A DNA stretch of 64,000 nucleotides, taken from Microbacterium faecale. GTDB lineage: Bacteria; Actinomycetota; Actinomycetes; Actinomycetales; Microbacteriaceae. The notes under the pieces were generated by a model that saw nothing but the letters and a program-made list of their open reading frames with translations, ran no database searches and was not told the origin of the DNA. Where the stretch lies: assembly GCF_014640975.1 (NCBI RefSeq), contig NZ_BMHO01000001.1:382166-446165 (forward strand), given 5' to 3'. The position numbers and the translations under genes were made by a program. This document shows positions 25,376-33,956 of this stretch, in pieces; position 1 is the stretch's first letter, and each line of letters opens with the position of its first letter.

Positions 25376-27235
25376 TTATCGGGTGTGGGTGGATGTCTGA
25401 CCTCGAGGAGCCGCGGGTGCAAGCGCGCTCTTCGAGTCGTGCGGGGGAAGGGCGACGCGGGTGGCGCCGGTCCAGTCGCGGTCGACGTCTGCTGAGGGGA
25501 GTCGCCGGGGGAGGCGCGCGCGGGTGAGGAGGCGCTTGGCGATCTCGACGAGAAGGGTGATGACGAGGATCTCGACGACGAACAGCACGAAGATGGCGGC
25601 GGCGGTTACCACGTTGGCTGACGTGTAGAGGTCGTACACCTTGACCGCGAGCAGGGTCTGCCCACGGGGGCTAAGCAGCAGCGGGACGGCGAGCGAGCCC
25701 GAAACGACGACGAAGCAGAGCAACCAGCCGTTGAGGGCGCTCGGAAGCAACAGGCGGAAGACGACGCCCACCAGGGCGCGACCGCGAGATGATCCCGAGA
25801 CGCGAGCGGCTTCTTCGAGTTCTTCAGGTATCTGCGCGAGGGCGCCGGCGACTGCGCGGCTCGCGAGCGGAACGATGGCGATAAAGAGAGCGACCATCAG
25901 CAGCCAGTACGTGCCGTATGCGCTCGCGAGCGGGGTGAACAGCACCACGGTGATGAGTCCGATACCCAGCAGCAGACCGGGCACGATCATCGGTGCGACC
26001 TGGCTGGTGTCGATCACCGTCGCGAGGGGGCCGCGGCGCATCCGCGTGGCCCACCCGAAGACGATCACGGCGACGACGGCGATGGCGGCGGCGGCCGCAG
26101 CGACGCTCGCCGTGTAAGCGAGGATGCCGATAATTGCCGGGTCGCCGAGCACAGTGGCGAAGTTGTCGAGGGTGAACACTCCCTGAGCGCCGAAGTACGG
26201 GGCAAGCGAGGTCAACACGAGCTGCAGTGTCGGCATGATGACGACGACGAGGGAGAACACGATGATGGTGATCGCGATCGGCATCCGCCATGCGCCAAGC
26301 TTCCAGAGCGCGGTGCGTGCGCCCTTGCCGCTCACCGTGGTGAAGCGCCGTCGCCCGTGGAGTCTTCGTTCGACGATGAGCAGCGCGATCAAAATCAGCA
26401 GGAGGATGACGGCGACGCTGCTCGCTTGCCCGTAGAGAGGCCTCGTGGAGTCATACAGATATGTGAAGACTTCAGTGGGCAACACGTAGATGCCCGCGGG
26501 AACCCCGAGCACAACCGGAACGTCGAACGCTTCGATCGATGCCACCGTGGCGATGATGAGCACGCTCGTGAGTGTCGGCAGAAGCAAAGGCAGCTGCGTG
26601 CCGAAGAAGGTGCGGATGGCGCCGGCGCCGCTCACGCGCGCTGCCTCTTCGAGGGAGCGATCCATCTGGCTGAATGGCCCGAGCAGCAGCAGGTACATAA
26701 ACCCCGTGCCGCGGAAGATCGACACGAGAATGAGACCCAACCACGATTCGACGTTGAGGGGACCCGAACCCCACGGCTCACCGCCGCGCAAAATCACGTT
26801 GAGGATGCCGACCGTGCTGTTGCCGAGCAGGCCCCACGCCACGGCATAGAACATCGGCGGGGTTGCCACCAGAATCGCCATCGTGATGGTGACGACCCAC
26901 TTGAGGGGCGAGTCGGTGCGGGTCACGAGCACCGCGAAGAAGGTCGCGATGATCATGCTGGGGATGACGCTGGCGACCGTGAGCAACACGGAGTTGCCGA
27001 GAGCGACCCAGGTGTCGGAATCGGAGAAGACCTGAGTGATGGGTTCGAGTGACCATTCACCGTTGAACGGGGTGGTGCGAAAGGCGCTGATGACAACGGC
27101 GATGACGGGCGAGGCGAAGAGCGCAAGGGCAACGATCGCGATCGCGATCTGAATGTTGCGCACGGGGTAGAGCGCCCACTGGCGCCGCCACCAGTTCGCC
27201 TGATGCGAAGGTGGGGGTGCAGAAGTGCGGGTCAT
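25376..27235 (-). CDS. ABC importer permease, fused two-domain type
   Basis: 619 residues from ATG 27235 (GGAGAGGAAG just upstream). Two BPD_transp_1 units of six helices each are joined in one chain, each with an EAA loop (EEAARVSGAGAIRTFFG near residue 220 and EEAARVSGSSRGRALVG near residue 500). This double permease is usual in FbpB-like systems. First gene of the importer operon. Confidence 0.92.
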   Translation of the reverse strand: MTRTSAPPPSHQANWWRRQWALYPVRNIQIAIAIVALALFASPVIAVVISAFRTTPFNGEWSLEPITQVFSDSDTWVALGNSVLLTVASVIPSMIIATFFAVLVTRTDSPLKWVVTITMAILVATPPMFYAVAWGLLGNSTVGILNVILRGGEPWGSGPLNVESWLGLILVSIFRGTGFMYLLLLGPFSQMDRSLEEAARVSGAGAIRTFFGTQLPLLLPTLTSVLIIATVASIEAFDVPVVLGVPAGIYVLPTEVFTYLYDSTRPLYGQASSVAVILLLILIALLIVERRLHGRRRFTTVSGKGARTALWKLGAWRMPIAITIIVFSLVVVIMPTLQLVLTSLAPYFGAQGVFTLDNFATVLGDPAIIGILAYTASVAAAAAAIAVVAVIVFGWATRMRRGPLATVIDTSQVAPMIVPGLLLGIGLITVVLFTPLASAYGTYWLLMVALFIAIVPLASRAVAGALAQIPEELEEAARVSGSSRGRALVGVVFRLLLPSALNGWLLCFVVVSGSLAVPLLLSPRGQTLLAVKVYDLYTSANVVTAAAIFVLFVVEILVITLLVEIAKRLLTRARLPRRLPSADVDRDWTGATRVALPPHDSKSALAPAAPRGQTSTHTR

Positions 27236-27394
27236 CGCTTCCTCTCCATTGAGGTGTGAACTCGGCGATCGCGACGTGCCGGAGGTATCGTGCGGGATCG
27301 GGGTGTGGTCAGTATGACTGCGGCGGGCGGCGGCTTCGCTGGTGTCTCGCACCAAGGGGCCGCGAGTCGTTGTGTCTGCGCACCAGTCGAGAGT

Positions 27395-28501
27395 TCACCC
27401 GGCGTCAGCGAAGGTGATCACGGGTTTGACCGTGCGGCCGGATGCCATATCGGCGAACGCCTCATTGATGTTTGCCAGCGGATAGGTGGTGATCAGGCGG
27501 TCGATGGGATAGTCCCCCGCCTCGTACGCGGCGACCAGGTCGGCGAGAAAGACGAGTCCGGTCGCGTCGCCGCCCATGATGCCGCGAAGCTGCGCGCCCT
27601 TGACGAGCATCGGGCCGAGATCGATGTCGATGTGCGCGCCCATCCCTGCGACGAATCCGCACACGCCGCGGATGGCGAGCGCATCGACGGCTGACGCGAT
27701 GAGCGCGGGGACACCGGTCGTATCAAGGGCGCGATCGGTGCCTCCACGAGTGAGGTCTTTCAGTGCCGTGGCGATGTCGGACGCCTCGTCTGTGTTGAGG
27801 GTGGACGTCGCGCCGAGTGTCTTGGCGAGCTCGAGGCGCTCGGGATGCCGATCGATGGCGATGATCGACCGCATCCCCGCCATCCGTGCGGCCATGATCG
27901 CAGCTAGACCCACTGTCCCTACACCGAAGACCGTGAAGGAGTGCGCCGGACGCACATCGAGGGCGAGAAGGGCCGATGCTGCCCCGGTGCTGACGCCGCA
28001 CGCGAGTGCGGCGAGCTCGTGCCACGGGGCATCCGTTGTCACCTTGAGAACGTTGCGCTCTGTGACCAATGCGTAGCGCGAGAAGGAGGACTGACCGAAG
28101 AAGCCCGCCCGCACGGGCGCACCATCGCGGTGCGCTTTCGTGGAGCCATCTTCGCGCGTGCCGGCAAAGATGAGTGCGCGCGACTTCTCGCAGTAAGTCG
28201 TGAAGCCGGTACGGCACTGGTCGCAGCGCCCGCAGAAGTCGGGCGCGAGAATCACACGGTCGCCGGGGGCGACGCTGGTGATGAGCGAGCCCACCGCCAC
28301 CACGACACCCGCTCCTTCGTGCCCCAGCACGACCGGCATCTGGACCCCCAGGCGTCCCGCCGCGGCCGACATGTCGGTGTGGCAGATGCCGGTGGCGCGC
28401 ACATCGACGAGTATTTCGTCATCGCGCGGGTCGTCGAGCGTGATGTCTGCAATCTGAAGGGGTTGACCCGGTTCGACGGCGATGGCAGCTGAGGTCAGCA
28501 T
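27395..28501 (-). CDS. zinc-dependent alcohol dehydrogenase (aryl-alcohol type)
   Basis: 368 residues of the medium-chain family. Catalytic zinc ligands are C40, H61 and C168. The structural zinc cluster C90, C93, C96, C104 (FCGRCDQCRTGFTTYC) is complete. The cofactor motif is GVGTVG (193-198). It resembles class III/benzyl alcohol dehydrogenases, so an aryl alcohol/aldehyde is a likely substrate given the two aldehyde dehydrogenases nearby. It is divergent from one of these, with a perfect inverted repeat over its ribosome binding site. Confidence 0.9.
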   Translation of the reverse strand: MLTSAAIAVEPGQPLQIADITLDDPRDDEILVDVRATGICHTDMSAAAGRLGVQMPVVLGHEGAGVVVAVGSLITSVAPGDRVILAPDFCGRCDQCRTGFTTYCEKSRALIFAGTREDGSTKAHRDGAPVRAGFFGQSSFSRYALVTERNVLKVTTDAPWHELAALACGVSTGAASALLALDVRPAHSFTVFGVGTVGLAAIMAARMAGMRSIIAIDRHPERLELAKTLGATSTLNTDEASDIATALKDLTRGGTDRALDTTGVPALIASAVDALAIRGVCGFVAGMGAHIDIDLGPMLVKGAQLRGIMGGDATGLVFLADLVAAYEAGDYPIDRLITTYPLANINEAFADMASGRTVKPVITFADAG

Positions 28502-28510
28502 GCGCGGGCT

Positions 28511-28539
28511 CCTTCCGGTGAGCGATGGTCACCGGAAGG
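28511..28539. repeat. perfect 10-bp inverted repeat covering the ADH ribosome binding site
   Basis: CCTTCCGGTG (28511-28520) and CACCGGAAGG (28530-28539) with a 9-nt spacer. Read on the minus strand, one arm supplies the GGAAGGAG Shine-Dalgarno of the dehydrogenase. It may be an operator for a dimeric regulator, or an RNA hairpin that hides the ribosome binding site. Confidence 0.6.
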
Positions 28540-28692
28540 CATCGGCGCCCATCGGTTGAGATGGTGGTGGAGTTCCGACACTCGATCACTGTCGTCGACA
28601 CCCGAGGTCGCGCCGGTTTCTGCGCGCCGCCCACAGTGACGGGGCGCAGGTCGCTGCATGAGAGTGTGCGGGTGACACACATTCCCAGCGCA

Positions 28693-30240
28693 ATGGTGCG
28701 CCCGCAGTGGCGCGATGCAACCGCCTACATCAACGGCATCTCTCGCGACGAGGGCGCGTATGTGCCCGTGCTTGATCCGGCATCCGGCCAGCAAGTCGGT
28801 CGTGTTCAGTTGGGCGATGCGGATGCCGCCGACGACGCCGTCGCGGCGGCCGTCGCCGCTTTTCCCGCATGGCGAGACCTCTCCCCGGCGGAGCGCGGTC
28901 AGCAGCTTCGCCACGCCATCACGGTGGCCGAGAAGGAGGTCGGTGAGCTCGCCGCGACCGTCAGCTTCGAGGTCGGAAAGATCCGACACGAGGCGTTCGG
29001 CGATGTCGCGGGGTCGCTCGCGCTGCTTCGCGGCTTCATCCGGCTTGTCGACGAGGAATCTGGGCGCGAGGACTACACGGGCGAAGACGGCACGTCGGGG
29101 GCGACTCTCGTGCGAATCCGTCACGTGCCGGTGGGCCCCGTGAGCGTGATCGGGCCGTGGAACACACCCCTCTTCTTAACGTTCAATGGTGTGGCGCCCG
29201 CGCTCGCGTCGGGCTGCACCGTGGTCGTGAAGCCGCCCGTCGAGGCACCGTTGGCGCTCACCGCACTCGTGCGCATTCTCGCCGCTGAATTGCCACCCGG
29301 CGTGCTCAACATCGTGCCCGGACGGGGTGCCGTCGTGGGGCAGAGACTTGCAGAGCATCCCGACGTGCGCGCCGTCATCTTCACCGGTGGCACCGCGACA
29401 GGCCGCTCGATTGCCGCTGCCGCGTCGAGCACGGTCAAGAAGGTGGCGCTCGAACTTGGCGGCAACGACCCCGCGATCGTTCTCGAATCCGCGACTGTCA
29501 CGCCGCAGCTGATAAGCGAACTCATCGCCGGCGCGTTCTCGATGACCGGTCAGATCTGCTTCAACATCAAGCGACTGTATGTGCACCGCGACCGCTACGA
29601 CGAGGTCGTGGTGGGTTTGCGCGACGTGCTCTCGCGAGTCGTTGTGGGCGACCCCAACGACGAAGCCACACATATCGGCCCGCTCACCACCCGTGACGGG
29701 TATGAGAACGCACTGCGCCTGCTTGCCGCCGCACGGGATGCCGGAGCGCGAGTCGAAGAGCTCGGCACTCGCGGCGCGACCGCCCGGTGGGAAGACGGGT
29801 TCTACGTGCGCCCCACCCTCGTCACCGACATCGCCGCCGATCACGAGCTGGTGCTCGACGAGCAGTTCGCGCCGATCTTGCCGATCATTGCGTTTGACGA
29901 CGATGACGACGCCGTGCGAGAGGCCAACCGCACGGAGTTCGGACTGGCGTCGAGCATCTGGTCAGACGACCTCAGGCACGCCGAGGCTGTGGCGCGCCGC
30001 ATTGAGGCCGGGAGCACCTTCATCAACGCGCACCGCCTCGGCGCTTCGGTGCCGCGTACACCATTCGGCGGGGTGAAGCAGTCGGGGCTCGGGCGCACGC
30101 ACGGCCTGTACTCACTGCACCACTGCACGCAGGAGCACGCGATTGTCGGGTTTGAGGATGCCGCTCGGACGCTACCGGGCTTGGACCGCTGGATGCAGCT
30201 CGCCCAGAAAGAAACCACGGTCAAGGGAGATCAGAAATGA
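28693..30240 (+). CDS. aldehyde dehydrogenase (NAD(P)-dependent, aryl-aldehyde type)
   Basis: 515 residues from ATG 28693; upstream in-frame codons to 28525 have no conserved content. Catalytic Cys289 (MTGQICF), general base Glu254 (LELGGNDP) and Asn157 (GPWNTPL) are intact. Closest by eye to benzaldehyde/vanillin-type dehydrogenases. The next gene overlaps its stop (ATGA), so it works with the LigW-type decarboxylase. Confidence 0.9.
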   Translation: MVRPQWRDATAYINGISRDEGAYVPVLDPASGQQVGRVQLGDADAADDAVAAAVAAFPAWRDLSPAERGQQLRHAITVAEKEVGELAATVSFEVGKIRHEAFGDVAGSLALLRGFIRLVDEESGREDYTGEDGTSGATLVRIRHVPVGPVSVIGPWNTPLFLTFNGVAPALASGCTVVVKPPVEAPLALTALVRILAAELPPGVLNIVPGRGAVVGQRLAEHPDVRAVIFTGGTATGRSIAAAASSTVKKVALELGGNDPAIVLESATVTPQLISELIAGAFSMTGQICFNIKRLYVHRDRYDEVVVGLRDVLSRVVVGDPNDEATHIGPLTTRDGYENALRLLAAARDAGARVEELGTRGATARWEDGFYVRPTLVTDIAADHELVLDEQFAPILPIIAFDDDDDAVREANRTEFGLASSIWSDDLRHAEAVARRIEAGSTFINAHRLGASVPRTPFGGVKQSGLGRTHGLYSLHHCTQEHAIVGFEDAARTLPGLDRWMQLAQKETTVKGDQK

Positions 30241-31292
30241 GTACTGAAAGCTCAACCGCGCGCGCGTACCGCCGGATTGCCACCGAAGAGGCCTACGCGC
30301 CGCAAGAACTCATCGATGAATATCTGCGTCTGTTGAAGACGGACAACGTCGAGATCGGCTTTCGATCACTCATGGGCTACTTCTTGCAGTCGTCCCACCC
30401 GCAACCCCAGCAGGTCGTGTCGCGTCTCGCCGATCTCGGCGAGCGACGCATCGCCGACATGGATGCTGCGGGCATCGACCACCAGATTCTCTCGCTCACC
30501 TCGCCCGGCACTCAGGTGCTGTCGGTGGATGCCGCCCGCGACTTTGCGAGACTCGCGAATGACCGCATCGCAGAGGCGGTGCGGGCACATCCCACGCGCT
30601 ACTCGGGCCTTGCCGCCGTCGGATTCGAAGACGCGCCGTCGGCCGTTGAAGAGCTCGAACGCGCTGTGACAACGCTTGGCCTGAAGGGCCTCATCGCGAA
30701 CTCGCATATCAAGGGCACCTACCTCGATGCGCCGCAGTACCTGCCGATTCTGCAGGCGGCCGCCGATCTTGATGTGCCGGTGTACCTGCATCCTCAGACG
30801 CTTCCTGATGCGGCGATCTCGCCGTATGTCGAGGCTGGTCTCGACGGTGCCGTGTGGGGTTTCGCCGCTGAGACCGGCCTGCACCTGCTGCGCATGATCA
30901 CGAGCGGCCTGTTCGATCGCGTGCCGAATCTGCGTGTCGTGGTGGGGCACCTGGGTGAGGGGTTGCCGTACTTCTTGTCGCGTATTGATCACATGCATCA
31001 GAAGCAGGTGGCATCCGGTCGCTATGAGGCGATCAAGCCTCTGCAGCAGAAGCCGAGTGAGTACCTGCGCACGCACATCTGGTTGACGACGAGTGGGATG
31101 CCGTGGGAGCCCGCGATTACCTTTGCGCGCTCGGTGCTCGGCAACGACCGGGTGATGTATGCGATGGATTACCCGTACCAGTACGAGCTGGACGAGGTGG
31201 CGCAGATGGATGCGCTGTCGTACAGCGAGCAGGAGCGGTACGAGTTCTTCCAGGGGATCGCGGAGCGGGTGTTCAAGCTGCCGCGATTGTAG
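30237..31292 (+). CDS. amidohydrolase-family aromatic-acid decarboxylase (LigW/gamma-resorcylate decarboxylase-like)
   Basis: 351 residues of the amidohydrolase_2 fold. The start RRIATEEAYAP is typical of 5-carboxyvanillate decarboxylase LigW. Candidate metal ligands and catalytic residues are E17 or E18, H185 (VYLHPQT), H238 (VVGHLGEG) and D311 (YAMDYPY), at nearly the spacing reported for LigW (E19, H188, H241, D314, from memory). It should remove CO2 from a hydroxylated benzoate without an organic cofactor. The exact substrate is unknown. It is coupled to the aldehyde dehydrogenase that could form its acid substrate. Confidence 0.85.
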   Translation: MSTESSTARAYRRIATEEAYAPQELIDEYLRLLKTDNVEIGFRSLMGYFLQSSHPQPQQVVSRLADLGERRIADMDAAGIDHQILSLTSPGTQVLSVDAARDFARLANDRIAEAVRAHPTRYSGLAAVGFEDAPSAVEELERAVTTLGLKGLIANSHIKGTYLDAPQYLPILQAAADLDVPVYLHPQTLPDAAISPYVEAGLDGAVWGFAAETGLHLLRMITSGLFDRVPNLRVVVGHLGEGLPYFLSRIDHMHQKQVASGRYEAIKPLQQKPSEYLRTHIWLTTSGMPWEPAITFARSVLGNDRVMYAMDYPYQYELDEVAQMDALSYSEQERYEFFQGIAERVFKLPRL

Positions 31293-31322
31293 CCCCCGCG
31301 GCTGTAGGCGGCGACAAACGCC

Positions 31323-31338
31323 CCGACCGTGCGGTCGG
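31323..31338. terminator. small hairpin after the decarboxylase gene
   Basis: CCGACC-GTGC-GGTCGG, 31 nt past the stop at 31292, followed by a mixed sequence without a clear U-tract. Weak terminator candidate. Confidence 0.35.
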
Positions 31339-31385
31339 TGAATCGGCCTGAATTTCGTTCCGTTTTCAAGCAACGATGGAACTCG

Positions 31386-31861
31386 ATGAACAGGAAGTAT
31401 TCGCCGGAGATGCGTGAGCGGGCGTTGCGGATGCTCGTGGAGGCGCGGCCCGAGCATCCGAGCATGATGAGCGCAGTCCGGCACGTCGCGGGTGTGCTGG
31501 GGATGAGTCCGGAGACGTTACGGTTATGGCAGCTGGGGCTCCCCTGATCCATGCGGACCTGCAGGTTGCCGGGGTGGCGATCGCACGTAAGACCGTCGCG
31601 AAACTCATGCAGGCAGACGGGATCACCGGAATCAGTCCGGCCACCTGGCACCCATAGACATCGATCCACGCCGCCCGCCGCGGCGCCTACGTCTGGATCG
31701 ACGGCTGGTACAACGCCCAGAGGCGCCACTCCGCGATCGGCTACCGCAGCCCGCTATCGTACGAACGACGCCAGCTCACGCTGGCAGCCGGACCAACCAA
31801 CCACCTGTCCGGGAAACGAGGTCAGCCTCACCCCGAGCGGTGTCGAGATTCACTTCACTGA
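31386..31861 (+). mobile_element. second decayed IS3-family element with internal deletion
   Basis: ATG 31386 opens an orfA fragment (NRKYSPEMRERALRMLVEAR, GVLGMSPETLRLW) that stops by 31547. An orfB fragment in another frame follows (IHADLQVAGVAIARKTVAKL, ending in TAG at 31655). The same frame then resumes at the orfB C-terminus (YVWIDGWYNAQRRHSAIGYR) up to a stop near 31861. The catalytic core of the integrase is missing, so it cannot move by itself. Its orfA differs from that of the copy at 21.6 kb. The 654-base gap between the decarboxylase and oxygenase genes holds this remnant and two hairpins and no intact gene. Confidence 0.8.
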
Positions 31862-31907
31862 GTTCGGCGGCAGCGGGGTGGAGCTTCACCGCCCCTGAGC
31901 CCCCGGC

Positions 31908-31938
31908 GCAGCACCCGCTGAAGGATCAGAGGTGCTGC
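31908..31938 (-). terminator. hairpin after the carotenoid oxygenase gene
   Basis: GCAGCACC (31908-31915) and GGTGCTGC (31931-31938) form an 8-bp perfect stem with a 15-nt loop, 8 nt past the oxygenase stop. No U-tract follows on the minus strand. A second hairpin (GGGGTGG/CCGCCCC) lies just beyond at about 31875-31895. Confidence 0.45.
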
Positions 31939-31946
31939 ACCCCGCC

Positions 31947-33377
31947 TCACACGTTGTGCGCGAAGCTGCCGTGGAATGTGAAGTGCGGTGCGAAGGGGAT
32001 CTTCGCCCGTGCGATGGGGCCGGCAGCCAGGTCGGTCGCATCGAGGATCAAAAGCTCGCCGCGGTTGGTGTGATAGTGATTGACCACCGTCACGATGAAC
32101 CCGTCGCCCTCGGCTGCGTCGGCCGATCTCGGCACAAAAATCGGCTCGTGCGCGAGTGACGGGGGAGCCATGGGGAACGTCGCGATCTCACGCGTGGCCC
32201 AGTCGATGCGGGAGATCCCCTCGGCACTCTTGAAGAACCCGTAGCGGTACTTCTCCATCGCGAAGCGGTCATCGATGCGGGGCATCTCGCCCACTGCACC
32301 CTCGATGGGCTCGACGGTGGGTTCGTCACCGTCTGCGCCCAGGTCAAAGGTGAGGCGAGTGATGAGACCGAAGCTTTCGTCGACCGGGGTCGGGTTGCCG
32401 TCCACTCCGGTGAAGAAGGGGAATGGGTTTCCGGGCGAGACGGGAGCATCTACGATGACGGTCGATCCCTCGGTGTACGCGTTCATGATGTGACCAACAA
32501 CGACGTCGGGGGCGCGGAACCAACGGATGTCGGCGACGGTTCCAGAGCGCGGCATGATGCCCCACATCGACGGCAACTCGGGATCGTAGGCGTAGAAATC
32601 TCCGCCCGCCTTCGCGCGCTCGATGTCAACCGTCAGCGGTTGGATGTCGAAGATGACGTGCTCGCGAGTGACGGCGAAGTCGTGCATAAGGCCCGGATAC
32701 GGAGCCTGGAATTGCTCTTCGCGGATCAGGTTGCCATCGGCATCCGCCACGATCAGCGCCACCTCGCCATCGAAACGGCGGTCGGCGAAGAGGCCGAACG
32801 CCCACCACTCACCGGTGACGGGGTCGATCTTGGTGTGTGCCGAGAGGGCCTTGCTCTTGAGTTTGCCGTCGAAGTCGAACTTCTCGAGCGTCTCAAGGGT
32901 GTCCGGGTCGATCTCGTACGGGTGCGAGTCTTCACGCAACGCGAAGAGTCTGCCGTTGAACCACTGCGCGAACGTGTTGCCGGTGTTGTCGCGGTCGGCG
33001 ATCTGCGGGGCGTCGGGCTCGTCGGTGTAAGGGTTGCGGTATTCGTTGTAAAGGCGGCGGCGCGCAGCGCGCTGGGTGAGGTAGCGCTCGGTCTTGACGT
33101 ACCGCGAACGGAAGTCGACGTGCCCGTCTTCGATGCGGAACTTGAGCATCAGCCCGTCGCCGTTGATGATGTTGTCGTCGTCGCCAAGCACCGGATACAG
33201 GGTGTCGCCACCAAGACGGTAGAGCGTGCCGTTGAGCTCGGCCGGCACGATGCCCTCGATCTCGCAGTCGTAGACATCCGCTTCCAACCGCACGGTCGGG
33301 AGGCTCTTGCCGTAAAAGCTCGGAATCGGGTGGAAGGCGGCTTGCCGGTACGAAGCCGAGGCAGTGCGATCGGTCAT
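31947..33377 (-). CDS. carotenoid oxygenase-family, lignostilbene-dioxygenase-like enzyme
   Basis: 476 residues from ATG 33377, chosen because GAGGAG lies 9 nt upstream; a start at 33413 would add 12 residues. The four His that bind Fe(II) in this seven-bladed propeller are visible: H181 (LSAHTKIDP), H232 (MHDFAVT), H296 (GHIMNAY) and H469 (FTFHGSF). Their spacing is close to NOV1 (167, 218, 284, 476, from memory). No signal peptide. Bacterial family members mostly cut the central C=C of 4-hydroxystilbenes with O2 to give two aromatic aldehydes, and the aldehyde dehydrogenase in the same operon fits that. Retinoid or carotenoid cleavage is less likely, since no carotenoid genes are nearby. 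Last gene of the operon. Confidence 0.88.
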   Translation of the reverse strand: MTDRTASASYRQAAFHPIPSFYGKSLPTVRLEADVYDCEIEGIVPAELNGTLYRLGGDTLYPVLGDDDNIINGDGLMLKFRIEDGHVDFRSRYVKTERYLTQRAARRRLYNEYRNPYTDEPDAPQIADRDNTGNTFAQWFNGRLFALREDSHPYEIDPDTLETLEKFDFDGKLKSKALSAHTKIDPVTGEWWAFGLFADRRFDGEVALIVADADGNLIREEQFQAPYPGLMHDFAVTREHVIFDIQPLTVDIERAKAGGDFYAYDPELPSMWGIMPRSGTVADIRWFRAPDVVVGHIMNAYTEGSTVIVDAPVSPGNPFPFFTGVDGNPTPVDESFGLITRLTFDLGADGDEPTVEPIEGAVGEMPRIDDRFAMEKYRYGFFKSAEGISRIDWATREIATFPMAPPSLAHEPIFVPRSADAAEGDGFIVTVVNHYHTNRGELLILDATDLAAGPIARAKIPFAPHFTFHGSFAHNV

Positions 33378-33434
33378 CAGTGGGTACTCCTCATCGTTGA
33401 GTGCGGTTGTCAAGCGAGCGGGTTCGAGCGCGTG

Positions 33435-33956
33435 TCACGCCGTGCGATGCACGTCGCTCGCGGGCGGCATCGTGTACTTCGGGCGGCCCTTGAGGTGCAG
33501 TTCCCCCTGCCAGGGCACCTGGTCGAGCGAGGTCCACGCGTTCACGGTCAGCGACTGGAACAGCCACCGGCCGTCGCGCTTGGTCACGTGATCGGTGCGA
33601 GTGCCGATGCCGAAAACAAAGTTCGTGCCGTAGTCGACGTTGAACTGCAGAATCTGAAAGAAGCACCGCACCTTCGCCTCGCCAGGCTGATCGAGGGGAT
33701 CCATGATGAAGTGATCCATCAGGTGCTGGCGTCCGTACCACCAGTGCTGGCGGTCGTTCCACAGCGAACGCAGGTTCTCGCGGATCGCATCGTGACCCTG
33801 CACGCGCCCCTGCCAGAGGTGCTCAAACCAACCGTCGTCGGCGAACGCCGACAGCGCCATCTCTTCATCGGCGAGATCGATGCCCCACGCGTACCGCGCG
33901 TAGAGCTCCATGATCTCAAGGCGGTCTTCTGCGGTCAGCTTCCAATCGGCGGTCAT
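33435..33956 (-). CDS. NTF2-like (SnoaL_4) protein, candidate cofactor-free lyase or isomerase
   Basis: 173 residues. An N-terminal helix pair (DRLEIMELYARYAWGIDLAD) and a cone-shaped sheet with RQHLMDHFIM (H78, H82), QFNVDYGTNF and RWLFQSLTVNAW are typical of the SnoaL-like/NTF2 superfamily. It overlaps the aldehyde dehydrogenase gene by 4 nt and is followed by the stilbene-dioxygenase-like gene. Known aromatic relatives of this fold include ring-hydroxylase beta subunits (no alpha subunit here) and the diarylpropane lyases LsdE/LdpA, which release formaldehyde to form lignostilbene. The second option fits the neighbourhood but is an inference. Confidence 0.8.
   Translation of the reverse strand: MTADWKLTAEDRLEIMELYARYAWGIDLADEEMALSAFADDGWFEHLWQGRVQGHDAIRENLRSLWNDRQHWWYGRQHLMDHFIMDPLDQPGEAKVRCFFQILQFNVDYGTNFVFGIGTRTDHVTKRDGRWLFQSLTVNAWTSLDQVPWQGELHLKGRPKYTMPPASDVHRTA

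Noticed and set aside
33435..33956. Ring-hydroxylating dioxygenase beta subunit as the identity of the NTF2-like gene
   Set aside because: No Rieske alpha-subunit gene, ferredoxin or reductase is anywhere near, so a stand-alone lyase or isomerase role is preferred, though the fold is shared.
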